In this document: one piece after another, positions 21,897 through 33,750 of the stretch | Layout of the letters: each line of letters opens with the position of its first letter | Numbering within the stretch: position 1 is the stretch's first letter | Source of the DNA: Heterohyrax brucei | Taxonomy: Eukaryota; Chordata; Mammalia; Hyracoidea; Procaviidae | NCBI GenBank assembly: GCA_028571685.1 | Contig: CM053158.1 | Location: 53,102,001 to 53,166,000, forward strand | Direction: 5' to 3' | Length of the DNA stretch: 64,000 nucleotides | The notes under the pieces: model-generated | The model's input: only the letters and a program-made list of their open reading frames with translations | Told to the model about the DNA's origin: nothing | Database searches by the model: none | Position numbers and translations under genes: made by a program

Positions 21897-24176
21897 TTTT
21901 TTATTATCATTGAATGAAAAGGTACATTCCCATGTAAATTTGCATGCTGATCTACCTGCAGCTTCCACTGCTCTCCCTGCACGGTGACAGCACACTCTTC
22001 CTCTCTGCTCATACATGTCTTATCTTCCCAACAGTCTGCTATCTTCTCCTCTCCACCCATTCCTCTTCCTCCAGTATTAGGTCAATAGGATGACCTCCTA
22101 TAGATGCTCAGAACCATAAAGTGCCCACACAACATGGTCACTCTTCGTTACCAAGTCCAAATCACTGCTGTCTGAAAAGTCGACCTTCATTATGATTTAC
22201 AGACAGGGGCAGCATCAGGGCCAGAGGCCCTGCTCCCAGGAGAACCTCGAGGACCCTGGATAATCAATTGCAGTCTTTTAGTGGAGATATAAGGGTGCAC
22301 CCCTATTTATACTTGTGTTGCCAGTGAGACTCAACTTTGTGAGCTCCATCATTGCTATCACTGGTGGTAGCCAGGCACCATCTGGTTCTTCTGGTTACAA
22401 GTCAATGCAGACATCTGCTCATGTGGGTCTCTCTGTCTTCTGGATTCTCTTTCCCCTCTGTCATTATAGACCTTGGTGATCATCCATTCCTGCTAAGTTG
22501 GGAACATTTGCTGTACCCTCAGATGGCAACTTGGCAGCTTTTAAGACCCCAAATGCCACTCACCAATGTGGGATGCGGAGAGACCTCAGTAGCAAAACAC
22601 TAGCTGTACCAACTGGCCTCAATTTCCCCTAAGAGCACAGTCCCTGGCCCTCTACCCCAGCTACTTGGTTCTTGCAATATTGGGTTAAGATTGGAGGAAT
22701 ACACAAGTTGTGTTGAAGTCCCATTAATACTGATCTTCTTAGTAATGTGTGCTGTCACCAATTTCACCCAACCAAATTTCTAACAACTATCTAATCTAAT
22801 CCCTCCCACCCTCCCCACCCTTGCAGCCATCATAGAGTCTTTTCTGTTATGCAAGAATCTGCTTTTAAGTTCTTATTGTAAGGGTCTCATACAATATTTG
22901 TCCTTCTGTTGCTGACTACTTTCACTCAACATAATGTCCTCCAGTCAAAACCAGGTTAAGAGATGTTTCCTGCTATCATCGTTGTTCTTTATCTTTGCAT
23001 AGTGTTCCATTGAGTATATATACCATAGTTTACCTATTCATTCTTCTGTTGTTGGACTTCTGGGTGGATAACATCTTTTTGCTATTGTGGACTGTGCTGC
23101 GATAAACATTTGTGTGCATGTATCAGCTGGTGTGAATGGCTTTGATTCTGTAGGATATTCCAAGCAGTGGAATTACTGAGTCAAATGACATATCTATATC
23201 CATTATTTTAAGGGAGTGCCAGATTGCTTTCCAAAGAAGTTGCACCATTTTGCAGTCCCACCAACAGTGTAGGAGAGTTCCAATCTCGTCACAGCCTCTC
23301 CAGCATTTAATGTTTTGTGTTTTTTGGATCATGGCCAACCTTGTTGGAGTGAGATGGTATCTCATTGTCGTTTTGATTTGAATTTCTTTAATAGCTAATG
23401 ATCGCGAGCATGTCTGCATGTCATTTTTGGCTGCCTGGATCTCCTCTTTAGAGAAGTGTCTGTCCACCTCCTTTGCCCAATGTTTAATTGGATGATTTAT
23501 CTTTTTCTTATTGATATTTTATAGTACCTTATAGATTATGGAGATCAGGTGTCAGTCTGACATATTGTTGCCAAATATTTTTTCCAATTCTGTGGGTGGC
23601 CTTTTAATTCTATTAATAAAGTCTTTGGATGAGCAAAAGTGATTGTTAGTAGTTCCCATTTATCTATTTTCTCTTCTGTTATTGGTGGTTTGTTTGACAG
23701 ATTTTGAAGTCTGTCTACATTGTGTATTAAACCTTCTATTGTTCCTACTTTTTCTTGGATGAGCTTTATTGTTTTAGATTTGATATTTAGGTCTTTTATC
23801 CAGTTTGAGTTGGTTTTTGTATAAGGTATAAGATATGGGTCTTGTTTCAATTTAGTGCAGATGGACATTTTTGCCAGCACCATTTGTTGAAGTGATTGTT
23901 TTCACCCTAGTTTAATGTCTTAACACCTTTGTCAAATATCAACTGTTCATAGGCAGATGATGTTATATCGGTTCTCGATTCTGTTCCACTGATCCACCTG
24001 TCTCTTTCTGTACCAGTACCAGGCTGTTTTAACTACTGTGGCAGTGTAATAGGTTCTAAGATCAGGTAATGAGAGGCCTCCCAGTGTGTTCTTCTTCTTT
24101 AGTAATGCTTTACTTACCCAGGACTTCTTCCCTTTCCAGATAAAGTTGGTAATTTGTTCCTCCATCTCATTGAAAA
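21897..24176 (-). mobile_element. Nested 5'-truncated L1 with perfect 14-bp target duplication
   Basis: A 2.28-kb reverse-strand L1 made of the last third of ORF2 and the whole 3'UTR, inserted in the ORF2 of the older L1. TCCTGTTTTTCTTT occurs at both borders (21883-21896 and 24177-24190). It starts at NEMEEQITNFIWKGK, and its poly(A) merges with the A-rich target. The same family as its host (very similar 3'UTR), so that L1 lineage stayed active after the host copy landed. Confidence 0.94.
23123..24170 (-). pseudogene. Nested L1 ORF2 C-terminus
   Basis: Reads NFIWKGKKSWVSKALLKKK, then TVVKTAWYWYRKRQVDQWN, then QAAKNDMQTCSRSLAI, ending in WDCKMVQLLWKAIWHS, the conserved C-terminal tryptophan/cysteine block of L1 ORF2. 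Frameshifts near 23540 and 23900 break it. No RT active site is included because of the 5' truncation. Confidence 0.88.
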
Positions 24177-25736
24177 TCCTGTTTTTCTTTAGTAAGTTTA
24201 ACCAGTGGTTTCTCAATTTTGTTGATCTTTTCAAAAAATCAACTTTTGGTCTTTTCGATTTTTTCAGTTGATCTTCTATACTCTTAATTCATTTAGTTCT
24301 GCTCTAATCTTTAGGATCTGTTTTCTTCTGGTGTCTGAGGGGTTCCTCGGTTGTTCTCTCTCTACTTGTTCAAGCTGTTGGGTTGGTTCTTTTATTTGGT
24401 TTCTTTCTTCCTTCCAGATGTGTGCATTTATGGAGATAAACTGTCCTCTGAGCACTGCTTTGGCTGTATTCCATAGGTTCCAATAGGAAATGTTTTCAGT
24501 CTCATTAGAATCCATAAATTTCTTCATTTCATTCTTTATTTCTTCTATAACCCATGGCTTTTTGAGCAAGATGTTGTTCAGTTTCCATGAGTTCCACTTT
24601 CTATTTATGTTTTTTCTGCTATTGATTTCAATATTTATGGCTTTATGATCTGAGAAGATGCTTTGCATTAATTCAACAGTATGGATTTTGTGGAGAATGG
24701 CTTTATGTACTAACACATGGTCTATTCTGGAGAATGTTCCATGTGCACTGGAGAAGAAGGTGTAGTTGTCAACTAATGGATAGAAAGTTCTGTATATGTC
24801 AGTGAGGTCTAGTTGGCTAATTGTGGCAATAAGGTCTTCTGTGTCTTTATTGAGCTTTTTTCTAGATGATCTGTCCAGTATTGAGAGTCGAGTGTTGAAG
24901 TCTCCTGCTATTATTGTGGAGTGATGTATCTTCTTTTCAAGTACAGTCAGTGTTTCTTCAGTGTATTTAGGTGCTCTAATATTAGCCAGCCAAGTGCTGT
25001 CGATTAGGTCGATTATTTAACAGTGTTAAGTCCTGTTTGTGTGTTGAACCTTTTAGCAATAAATAGTGTCCATTCTTGTCCACAATGGTGGATTTTACAT
25101 CAAAATCCATTTCATCTGAGATTAGAATCGCCACACCTGCTCTTCGTTGTGTATTTTTAGCTTAATGTATCTTCTTCCATCCTTTAAGTTTCAGTTTGTT
25201 CGTATCTCTAAGTCTAAGGTGAGTTTCTTGTAGGCAACATATAGACGGGTCTTGTCTTTTGATCCAAGATGTTACTCGATGTCTCTTTGCTGAAGTATTC
25301 AGTCCATTCACATTCGATGTGATTACTGATAAGTACATATTCAGTGCTTCCATTGTGATATGTTTATTTTTATGTTGATGTTTTCTCTGTTCTTATCTGT
25401 TCTGGGACATTCCTCTTTGTAGTTGATTTTTGAGCTTTTTCAGGGTTGGTTTTGTAGTTGTTTTGTAGTTGTTGTATTACATTTCTTGATATGGTATGTT
25501 GCATCTTTATTGGGCTTTATGGATGCCCTATGATCCCACTTAATAAACTATGTATAAACTCAATTTTAATTACTACCAGTCTTGTCGGCTTCCTCTCCAT
25601 CTGGAATGACATTAACGACTGTAGTACATCCCTCTTTTTAATATGATGACATCATAGTTTTCATTATAGCTTTGATTGAGTTTGGAGCCTTCCCTAACTG
25701 AGTAGGATTCTAGATGATGTGTCCTAAAATATAAAG

Positions 25737-26691
25737 CTAGTAGTTTTGTTCCTCTAAGCTAAGAGAATCACTCAGTATTTCTTGCAGGTTTGGTTTGGTT
25801 TTTACAAATTCTCTGAGTTTCTGTTTATCTGCAAATGTTTTAATTTCATTTTCATTTGTGAAAGATAGTTTTGCAGAAGCTATAATTCTTGGTTGGAAAT
25901 TCCTCTCCTTCCAGGCTTTGAATGTGTCATGCCACTGTTTCCATGTCAGCATTGTTTCTGCTGAGATATCCTACAAAAGCCTATAGGGTTTCCCTCTGTA
26001 TGTTAACTTTGCTTTGAGTCTTGATGCCTCTAAGAGTTTCTGCTTCTGTTTCGTTTTGTTAAACTTGATTATAATATGCCTTGGAGTGTTTCTTTTGAGA
26101 TCTATGTTGAGTAGCATTCGATATGCATCTTGGATATCTATTCCCTTTCTGGGAAGTTCTCTGTCAGCAGCTCAGCAACAATACTCTCTGTGTTTTCTGG
26201 TGTCTCAGCCTGTTCAGGGACTCCAGTTAATTATAGGCTGTTCCTCTTACTAGAGTCCCACATGCTTCTTAATGCTTCTTCATTTTTCTTGTTTCTTTTT
26301 GTGATTTCTCCTCATAGATGCTGTAGTCAGTAACTCTGTCTTCCAAATCAGACAGTCTATTTTTCATTTGTTCCATTCTGTTTTCTTGGCTTTGAATTGA
26401 AGTTTCTATCTCTTTGATTTTGTTCTTGATCTGTTGGAATTCAGACTACTGGTGTTCCATCAGATCAAACAGCTTGCTTAATTTTTCATTTCACTCTGAT
26501 GCATTTTGTATAAGGTCTAGGATGGCTTTATATATAATCCTTTTGTATTCACCTTCCAATGGTTTCAGAAAAGCTTCCTCGTCTGGAAAGTTCTTTGGTT
26601 GTTTCTTTTGGGGGCCTTCTGAGGCCATGGGTGATTTCTTGGTTATACTTTTCTCCAGAGTTTGTTGCTTTTGGGACCTTATGTGAGTCAA
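25737..26691 (-). pseudogene. L1 ORF1 pseudogene
   Basis: The C-terminal part (25737-25952) reads WKQWHDTFKAWKERNFQPR followed by ADKQKLREFV, the conserved C-terminal nucleic-acid chaperone domain of L1 ORF1p. The N-terminal part (26491-26691) is lysine-rich and leads toward a coiled-coil-type region between. Several stops and frame changes separate the parts. ORF1p forms trimers that coat L1 RNA. Confidence 0.8.
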
Positions 26692-26749
26692 CAGCAGCTG
26701 GGAGAAATGCTCTGAGGATAGATCACAGTTTTTTCTCTAGGACATCTTA

Positions 26750-27737
26750 AAATGAGAGGTAAAAAGTATCTGACAACTTTCAAAGTCAGTCAGATTTTCA
26801 GGCGTGTAGATCCCTCTTCCCAGCTGGCTAAGTAAGCACCGCTATATTGAATCCCAGATGGTATAAACTAGCTCAAAATACAGAAAGGGTAGTTGCTCTG
26901 CTGGCCTCTGCTGTCAAACCCCAGGTGTAGGAGACACTGTGTAGAATACTGCTTTTCTGCCAGAAAAGCACTCTCCTCAAGGCAGGCGCTGCCTCTCAGC
27001 CCAGGAATTAGGTCCGGTTGAGGCTTCTGTATGGGTATTTCCACCTCCCAGTGGAACAAGATGGTGTCCTGCACAAGCTCGCCACCTCGCTGGGGCTAAA
27101 AGGGAGGCCAAATATGCCAAGGTGCACAGAGTCCACAGCCTCTGTTCCTGGGTCCCAGCTATAGGTGACACCATGTAAAATACTGCTTTCTTGCTGGAAA
27201 AGCACTCTTCCCCTGGCAGGCACTGCCTCCCAACCTATGAACTAAGTCCAGCTGGGGCCTCTGTATGGGTGGATCCACCTCCCAATGGAACAAGATGGCA
27301 TCCCACACAAGCTTGCCACTGCCTCAGTACTGGCTACTACATGGCAGTGGCAGAAAGAGAGGCCAAAGGTGCGGAGATGCACAGAGTCCAAAGCCAGGCT
27401 CTCAAAATATGGCAATTTCGCTTGCTGATCCCACCAGCAGTACATCTGAGATTAGTGGCTATTCAAGTCCCAGCTTCGCCCACCAGCTAAGACAGAGGAA
27501 AAAAATTGAAATGGTGAGTTACCTTTGGTCCATGTAAGCCCGTGCTCGCTGAGAGTGGGGTCACCAAAAGAGAGGAAGTTTTGCATTCAGTGGTATGAAG
27601 TCCCATTAACCTCCCTATGCCATATCCTAGGGCTCACTAGGTGTCCAGAATGCTCTATTTAATTATCAGTTCAGGTCTTGGTTTCCAGAAGGATTAAGGG
27701 ACATGTATGTTTAGTCCACCATCTTGACTCTGCCTCA
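26750..27737 (-). promoter_or_regulatory. L1 5'UTR with duplicated units and YY1-like start site
   Basis: A GC-richer stretch containing two imperfect units of about 236 bp (26938-27173 and from 27174). Both start with TAGAATACTGC/TAAAATACTGC, both contain CCACCTCCCA and AACAAGATGG, and both end near GAGGCCAAA and GCACAGAGTCCA. At the very 5' end, CCATCTTG (27719-27726) gives CAAGATGG on the L1 strand, the YY1-type site placed similarly in other mammalian L1 promoters. The internal promoter role is by family knowledge. Confidence 0.7.
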
Positions 27738-27981
27738 CTTACCTTTCCTTTTATCTCTTGTAGGATGAAAAGATAAAAGATGGTGTAAGCCATACTCAGA
27801 GAAATTTCATTTACAGTGGAGCAGGGACGTGATCTTATGAAGGGATTTACAGTCCCACCCTAATCCTCTAACATACAGGATAGGAAAGTCACAAAATGGA
27901 GGACAATCATAAAATATTGGGAATCATGGCCCAGCCACACGGCTACATACATTTTTGGAGTACACAGTTCAATCCATGATA
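27738..27981 (-). repeat. MaLR-type LTR, second part
   Basis: Continuation of the LTR that starts at 17961, ending AATCCATGATA. Begins with the L1 target duplication. Confidence 0.82.
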
Positions 27982-28344
27982 TCTTCCACTGGAAATTAAA
28001 ACTTAATCAGAATAATCAGATTTTCCCTGTAGACAAGGGTAAGTTACACAGGACAAAAAGTTGTTTACATGTTCAAAGAGAATCATACAGAAGAGGGAAA
28101 AATGTTTACTTTTCATATCTCTCAAGTGCTGATCTTTACTTGATTGGTCCAAATTATAGAGACACTGAGTCATATCTTCTTCAGTATTAACAGCAGGATA
28201 GAATTGGTGTGCATTTCAAGACAGTATGAACCATTAGCCTGATGAAATGGTAAGCTCTTGGTTGATGGGTGGCATCTCATGAAAAACTGCTATCAATATT
28301 ATAGCAAACAAACAAATAAACAGCAACAACAAAAAAACTATTAT
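27982..28344. other. Single-copy intergenic DNA
   Basis: No recognisable gene or repeat apart from a short A/CAA-rich run near 28305-28335 adjoining the next SINE. Confidence 0.45.
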
Positions 28345-28464
28345 TCTTACTCATGGTGAGCCTCTATGATACAGCAGAACTGTCCCACACAATTTCCAAG
28401 GAGCGCCTGGTAGATTCAAACTGCTGACCTTTTGGTTAGCAGCCATAGCACTGCACCATCATGG
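28345..28464 (-). repeat. AfroSINE fragment
   Basis: Reverse-strand SINE with CCAAGGAGCGCCTGGTAGA and CTTTTGGTTAGCAGCC boxes. Confidence 0.85.
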
Positions 28465-28511
28465 CAAAGTAAATGCAAATAAAGAATCGACTTTATGACT
28501 TCTATGTAACA

Positions 28512-28678
28512 GTTCACTCTGGTGGCATAGCAAGTAAGTGCTACATCTGCTAACCAAAATGTCAGCAGTTTGAAACTGCCAGGGCCGCCTTGGAAACTCT
28601 ATGGAGCAGTTCTATGGTGTCCTATGGGGTTGCTATGAGCCAGAACTAACTCGACAGCGATGGGTTTTTACGTTTATA
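28512..28678 (+). repeat. AfroSINE
   Basis: Forward SINE from CTCTGGTGGCATAGC to the RTE-like end CTCGACAGCGATGGG. Confidence 0.88.
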
Positions 28679-28974
28679 TAAGAATTCTACCTAGGATTTA
28701 AGTGGTAACCGTAGCCATCCCTGAATGACATAATATGCAGTTCCGCAGTATTTTATATTCTCAGCTTAGACCAGAATAAAGAATTTGAATATTCTCGAAT
28801 CCTGATATGTATTTCAAGGAGTTAATGCTTCTGAAGCTTCAGACTCTTACCTGTCCTAAAGCCACATTATTATTCCTTTCATAATTCACACCAAAAAAGC
28901 ATACTTAAGCACCTACTGAGTGCAGGTCAATATTGGTTTTAGAGAAGATTTGTTGTAATAGCATTGGTTGGGTT

Positions 28975-29222
28975 GTTATTTAGCTGCTGTTGAGTTGGCT
29001 CACAGCTTATAGCTAGTAAAGCTGTTGCAGAAGGAAACTTTTTTCTTCAGTGTGATCTTTATGGAACCAGATTACCAGGTCTTTGGGGGGAGGTATGATC
29101 TTTAAGGACTTTTCTTGGGTATGATTTTGACGGAAGCAGATTACCAGGTTTTTCTCCTGCCTAGTCACTCAGTGGGTTCAAACTGCCATCCTTTAGTTTA
29201 ACAACCACCCAAACTGCTTGTT
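28975..29222 (-). repeat. AfroSINE with internal 69-bp duplication
   Basis: Diverged reverse-strand SINE of the longer subtype. Its AGATTACCAGGT module occurs twice (units starting 29041 and 29110). Confidence 0.7.
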
Positions 29223-29611
29223 AATAGCATTGAGACACCATCGTTCACAACTTATGTCATCAGGTATATTTTATTAGACATTTGCTTTAGGCTGGAAATG
29301 TGAAGAGATGCTTTCCATGGTTCAGGTTCAAACACCTACCTTTCTTTCTGTACCCCTGAGAGAGATGTCAGAGGCAAAAAATAAATCTATGAGGTAATTT
29401 CAAGCTGGATAATGTAAAAAGTGTTTCAATTTTCATATAAAGAGCCTACACTTGGTTTTAGGCAAACTTCAGTGTTACACTGAATTTGTTACTAGATGCT
29501 ACAGTTGCCTCTATGCTGCGGATTGTTCCAGTGTGATTAACATCTATTGATCTCTGAGGCAATACGTAATTTATTTAATTATTATCATCTGCACCAGGGT
29601 TTCCAATCAGG

Positions 29612-29845
29612 TCGTTTCTGGTTCAAACCCCTGCTGAGAATTTGCATTTCTAACAAGTTCTTTGGTGGGAATTTGCATTTCTAACAGGTTCCTAGGGAGT
29701 TATACATACGAATCACCTGGTAATCTTGTTAAAGGGTGGGTTCTGATTCTGTATGTCTGGGTGGAAATGCAGTGCAAACTCTCAGCAGGGAACTCGTTAG
29801 AAATACAAATTTTCACCTGGGTTTGAACCGAGAAGAAATGGAGGG
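29612..29845. repeat. MER5A-like (hAT) foldback fragment
   Basis: Central AATCACCTGGTAATCTTGTT and CTGATTCTGTATGTCTGGG match the short hAT family MER5A. Arms of about 50 bp at 29612-29661 and 29791-29840 are inverted copies of one another (for example GAATTTGCATTTCTAACAAG versus its complement). Confidence 0.55.
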
Positions 29846-30684
29846 AAGCTCTGATCTGTACTTTTTAATGTAGCCCTTCCCCCTCTTCTCACAAAAAAGC
29901 ATTTAAGAAGAGGACGATCTACAAGAAGTGCTAGAATTTCAAAGATTTAAATCCAAAAACCTAATCCTCACATTTAACACATAATAGCATGAGCTTCTTA
30001 ATGTCTTCATTCTGGGGGATGACTATAATGTAAATGAACATCTGTTTTTAACAAGATTAGACAACATAATACCGATCCTTGCATTTTGATAACACCAAAA
30101 AGAATCAAACACAATACAGGAAAATTAGATTTTTTAAAAGAAGATTTAAAGTATCCTGGCAGTAAGATGATTTTAATAAAAGGCTCTTCCATACAAAATC
30201 TGTCCACAATAAATATTTAGCAAACATAGCACCCTTTTTAGAAATGGCTAAAAATCCTCCAGCAACACAAAGATCACTGCTGTTTATCTGTAAAATCATC
30301 ATCAGAGTAGCAAGGACAATATTAAGTTTTACTAGATATTGTAAAAGCAGTGTAAAAGCATTTGTTTCTAACAAATAAACAGTCTAGTGCTGGCCACCTT
30401 CAGACTCAAGCCAACTGGCTAAGATGATATTGAAAATATTTTTGTATTATCTTATGAACAAATTATAGCATGTAAGTTGTTAGGGTACAAAAAATAAGGC
30501 AGTCCTGTATTTTCCAGTACTCTCTAACTTATTCGAATATAGAGAAAGAAGAAAAAAAATTTCTAGGCAAAGAAAAATTTAACGTTAAGTATGGTAAAAT
30601 GTAACCTTATTTTTAAATTGCAGCTTTCTAAAGATTTATTCCCTAAATGTGCCCCTGTTCATAGATGTGTTATTCATATTTGAT
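29846..30684. other. Single-copy AT-rich DNA
   Basis: I see no gene or repeat. The open frames here are short and lack coding character. Confidence 0.45.
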
Positions 30685-30865
30685 CTTTGCTTTTCTCAAA
30701 GTGCAGACTCTAACATTAGAGGTTATGTGTTCAAATCTTGGCTCAGCTACTCAATAACTAACCTCAAGCAATGCATTTACTCTCTGAGGCTCTGTTCCAT
30801 AGCCATAAAAATGGAAATTATAATGAAAGTATGATCATTAAAAATATCCAGTAAATACAGCAGTT
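30685..30865 (+). repeat. MIR SINE
   Basis: Old tRNA-derived SINE: a GTTCAAATCTTGGCTCAGC box, then CTCTGAGGCTCTGTTCC and an AAAATGGAAATTATAATGA block in MIR order. Confidence 0.75.
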
Positions 30866-31259
30866 ACTATTACTACTGCTACTACAACTATTAATCCAAA
30901 ATTCCCATTAAAATGTTTAATTTAGGATCATGGCTTTGTGACTCTATCCAGTGGATTGGACCAGCATTGTTTTCAGAGTTTCTATTCTACCACCAAATTC
31001 AATGAGTAGAATCTGGGGTCTTTAAAAACTTGCCCAAGATATAACAATAGGTCTCTATTTGCTTTGAAGAACACAGGAAGGAGACCCAGGAATCAGAGCA
31101 AGCAAAGGGCTGAAGGTACTACCTCCATTACCATAAGACCAGAAGAAAAGGATGATGCCCTGTGACCATTACTGAATGTTCTGATCAAGGACACAATAGC
31201 TAGGTCCTCATAGAAGGACGAAAAATGTAGAATAAACACATTAGAAAGAGCTTAGGATT
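30866..31259. other. Single-copy intergenic DNA
   Basis: Nothing recognisable. Confidence 0.4.
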
Positions 31260-32185
31260 CAATTGGGTGCGGGGTGCAGGATGTGATAGTATGTACTGGA
31301 AAAGAGGTACCCACAACTGTTCCACTTCAAAACTAAACTGTTCCCTAAATGCAGCCCACCTCTTTGGGAAGACAGAGTAACAAGGTCCAGGGTTGGGAGG
31401 GGGGCTTGCTTTCAGGGGACCTCCAAACTAATTGGCATGATCAAAGTTTCCTTTCTTTTTCTCTTAAGAAAATGTTCTGCATACCACTTGGGTGAGTGGT
31501 ATCTTGAGTCTTAAAAGCTACGAAGCTGCCATCTAAGTAACACCTATTAGTCCCACTCTATGTGGACCAAAGGTAAACATGGATATCAAGGACAAGAGGA
31601 AAATATGAACCTATCAGATGGAAGATACGAGCCTATCATATGAGCCAGTGTCAGCTTCAGCAAGTGATGGGAAGAACTAGACTGTGCACAGCTAATAACT
31701 GCCCCAAAGGGGTACACAGTATGGAACCCCAGACACAGCAGGGGAAACATTAGAGGACAGAGCTAGAACTCGACAGAGAGACCACATTTGATGGTCCATC
31801 AGACTGTAGGGAAACCTGGAAGTGTGGCCCCCAGACTAACTCTAAACTACATCCAACACCATGGCCAGCTCTCCTGACAAAGACTGATCTGCACTATACA
31901 AAACAAGGAAAGCGGCTGGCAACAAATAGGTCTTTGGACTTTAATATGTACACAGGGCTGTTCTACAGGCTCCTTGCCAGAGCTCAGATGGTAAGGTGAG
32001 GTGGGTTGGATTATGGTCAAAGGGTCATAGGACGTTCCAGACGAAAGAGGAAAGTGTGTTGTCACAGGGATTGGGAGGCAGAGAGAGGTTAGAATAGAGT
32101 AACGGTGAAAGTTCCAGGTGTTATATGGCAAATTGATACAGATTGTTAAATTGTTCTTAATCATAACAAAATTTATTTTTTAAAA
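31260..32185 (+). mobile_element. L1 3' end (3'UTR type)
   Basis: Shares order and wording with the 3'UTR of the old L1 at 60950-62120: GTGGTATCTTGAGTCTTAAAAGC (compare GTGTCTGGGGTCTTAAAAGC at 61518-61537), an AGACTG/CATCAG block, and a final A-rich tail at about 32170-32185. No ORF2 is left. Confidence 0.65.
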
Positions 32186-33695
32186 AAGAAAAATGTAGAA
32201 CAAAACCTTAAACTTTTACAGAAACCAGACCTACTGAATCCATTGAGACTAGGGATAGTCTCATGCCTGGAAATAGTCTTAAAACCTTAAACCAAACCCG
32301 TCCCACAAAGCCATCACTAAACTAAATAATATTTTAGCCCAATTAGTAATGACTTGAGCTTCTGCTGTGATAAAGAATTATGTATATGAGTATACACTGA
32401 CCACAGTTAATTGAAAGCACAGATGGGAACTTTAAGGTGCAGAGAGCCTGAATGAAACAGTGATGAAATATAGTGGGTGGAGAGAATATGACACAACGTG
32501 ATATGATCAATGCTATTGAAATAGTCAGGTAGAAATCTTGACTGGATGTGTGTTTTGCCTGTGGATATTGCTGTCAAAAATTATTAAAACATATATTTTT
32601 TCCTAAAAACAATAAAGGAGAGCTTTTTTAAAATTCAAAGTATATTCAAAGAGTTTAGCTTGGGTCCTGCTTTGCTACTTACTACCTTCATGATTTAAAA
32701 AAAATCATGAATCCTAAACAAAAATTAGGTGTCCTATTTCCAAAATGGAAATGAAAATATTTGTTATACATGTAAATCATGTGGCACTCTGCAAATGCTA
32801 GCATTTGTAAAGAAAAGAAGCAACTACAACTTTTTAAAGAAATCTCAGACAAAGGTTTAAGAACATTGCTGCATTTTTAAAAATGATTTATGTAGGTTTT
32901 ATCACTCATCTCACTGTGGTATTAAACATATTACATTAAGTAGCTGCAATCAGATTGAATAAAATTCATTCTGGTCCACTTGCTGAAATATGCCAATCAG
33001 ATGTTTTCCAATTTTCTCACATAATATATTCTCTTGTCCTTTGAGGTCATGTGGTAATTTCTGCAGGGAAAAGAGTCTAACCACTGTAAAAGTGATCAAA
33101 GTCTTGCTATGAAAACTGCCTTAGGACAAATGATTTGAACCCTTCCATTATCAAAACATTTGCAAATGTTCTTTTTTATGTGTATGTCAATGACTGAACA
33201 TATGCTAGTGGAATTATCTCCCCCTTCTGAATACCTGACATACACCTGACATGTATAATTGAAAACATTTTTTTAAATTAACAAGTGATGTTAACTTTCA
33301 GGAATTAATAAATTCATTTAACAGGACAGTACCCAAATCCTAGAAAGCCAGAAAAGATTTTACCTAGTCTTAAACATCTTAACTATAAATCCATTTCACA
33401 ATTTTGAGTTAATATGCTGGTTCCTAAAATATTGCTATACATAAATATTGCCTTTGTACCTTTTCCAGAATTGTGTATGGTGGTGCATAAACCTGACCAT
33501 GATATATATCTCTGAGGGTCATTTACATGCAGTTTTAAATCATCTCAGCTTGATTTTTGTCATGTACTGGCACAGTTCATGTTTTTTAGATTCATGTTTT
33601 TTTATTTTAAAGAGAGATTTATATGTTTTATTTTGCTAAATGAACCTCAAAGTAAAAACAGGCAAAATATTTGCTTCAACAATAGCAAAGGAATG
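32186..33695. other. Single-copy AT-rich DNA
   Basis: No gene and no repeat I can name. Confidence 0.4.
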
Positions 33696-33750
33696 GTATG
33701 TGTCTGTGTGTGTGCATGTGTATGTGTGTGTATGTTTGTGTGTGTACACT
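33696..33750. repeat. (TG)n-type microsatellite
   Basis: An interrupted TG/TGTA run of about 55 bp. Confidence 0.85.

Larger units (their letters stand above)
19301..25353 (-). pseudogene. L1 ORF2 pseudogene (interrupted at 21897-24190)
   Basis: Reading from 25353 down: an endonuclease N-terminus (SVITSNVNGLNTSAKRHR, CCLQETHLR), then a linker (24276-24716, WKLNNILLKKPWVIEEIKNE). The nested L1 follows, then the RT domain (21354-21895; [12 protein letters not shown] and [14 protein letters not shown]), the active-site FADD at 20931-20942, and the C-terminal region with its cysteine/histidine part (MWDCKMVQPLWKAIWHF at about 19600). Intact catalytic residues are present, but stops and frameshifts occur throughout. 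Confidence 0.9.
18256..27737 (-). mobile_element. Full-length L1 LINE (interrupted by a younger L1)
   Basis: A complete reverse-strand L1: A-rich 3' end at 18256, 3'UTR to about 19300, ORF2 to about 25355, ORF1 at about 25735-26691, and 5'UTR to 27737. Without the nested L1 and one copy of its target duplication (2,294 bp) it is about 7.2 kb. Flanks are CTTCCCATTCCTTTT (18241-18255) and CTTACCTTTCCTTTT (27738-27752), a 15-bp duplication with two mismatches. It sits inside a MaLR LTR. ORFs carry stops, so it is inactive. Confidence 0.92.

Noticed and set aside
28345..28678. Closely spaced repeats resembling a repeat array (CRISPR-like)
   Set aside because: These are dispersed SINE copies in opposite orientations in a mammalian genome; no regular spacers exist.
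33696..33750. TG-rich run as a Z-DNA or regulatory element
   Set aside because: It is an ordinary interrupted microsatellite with nothing else around it.
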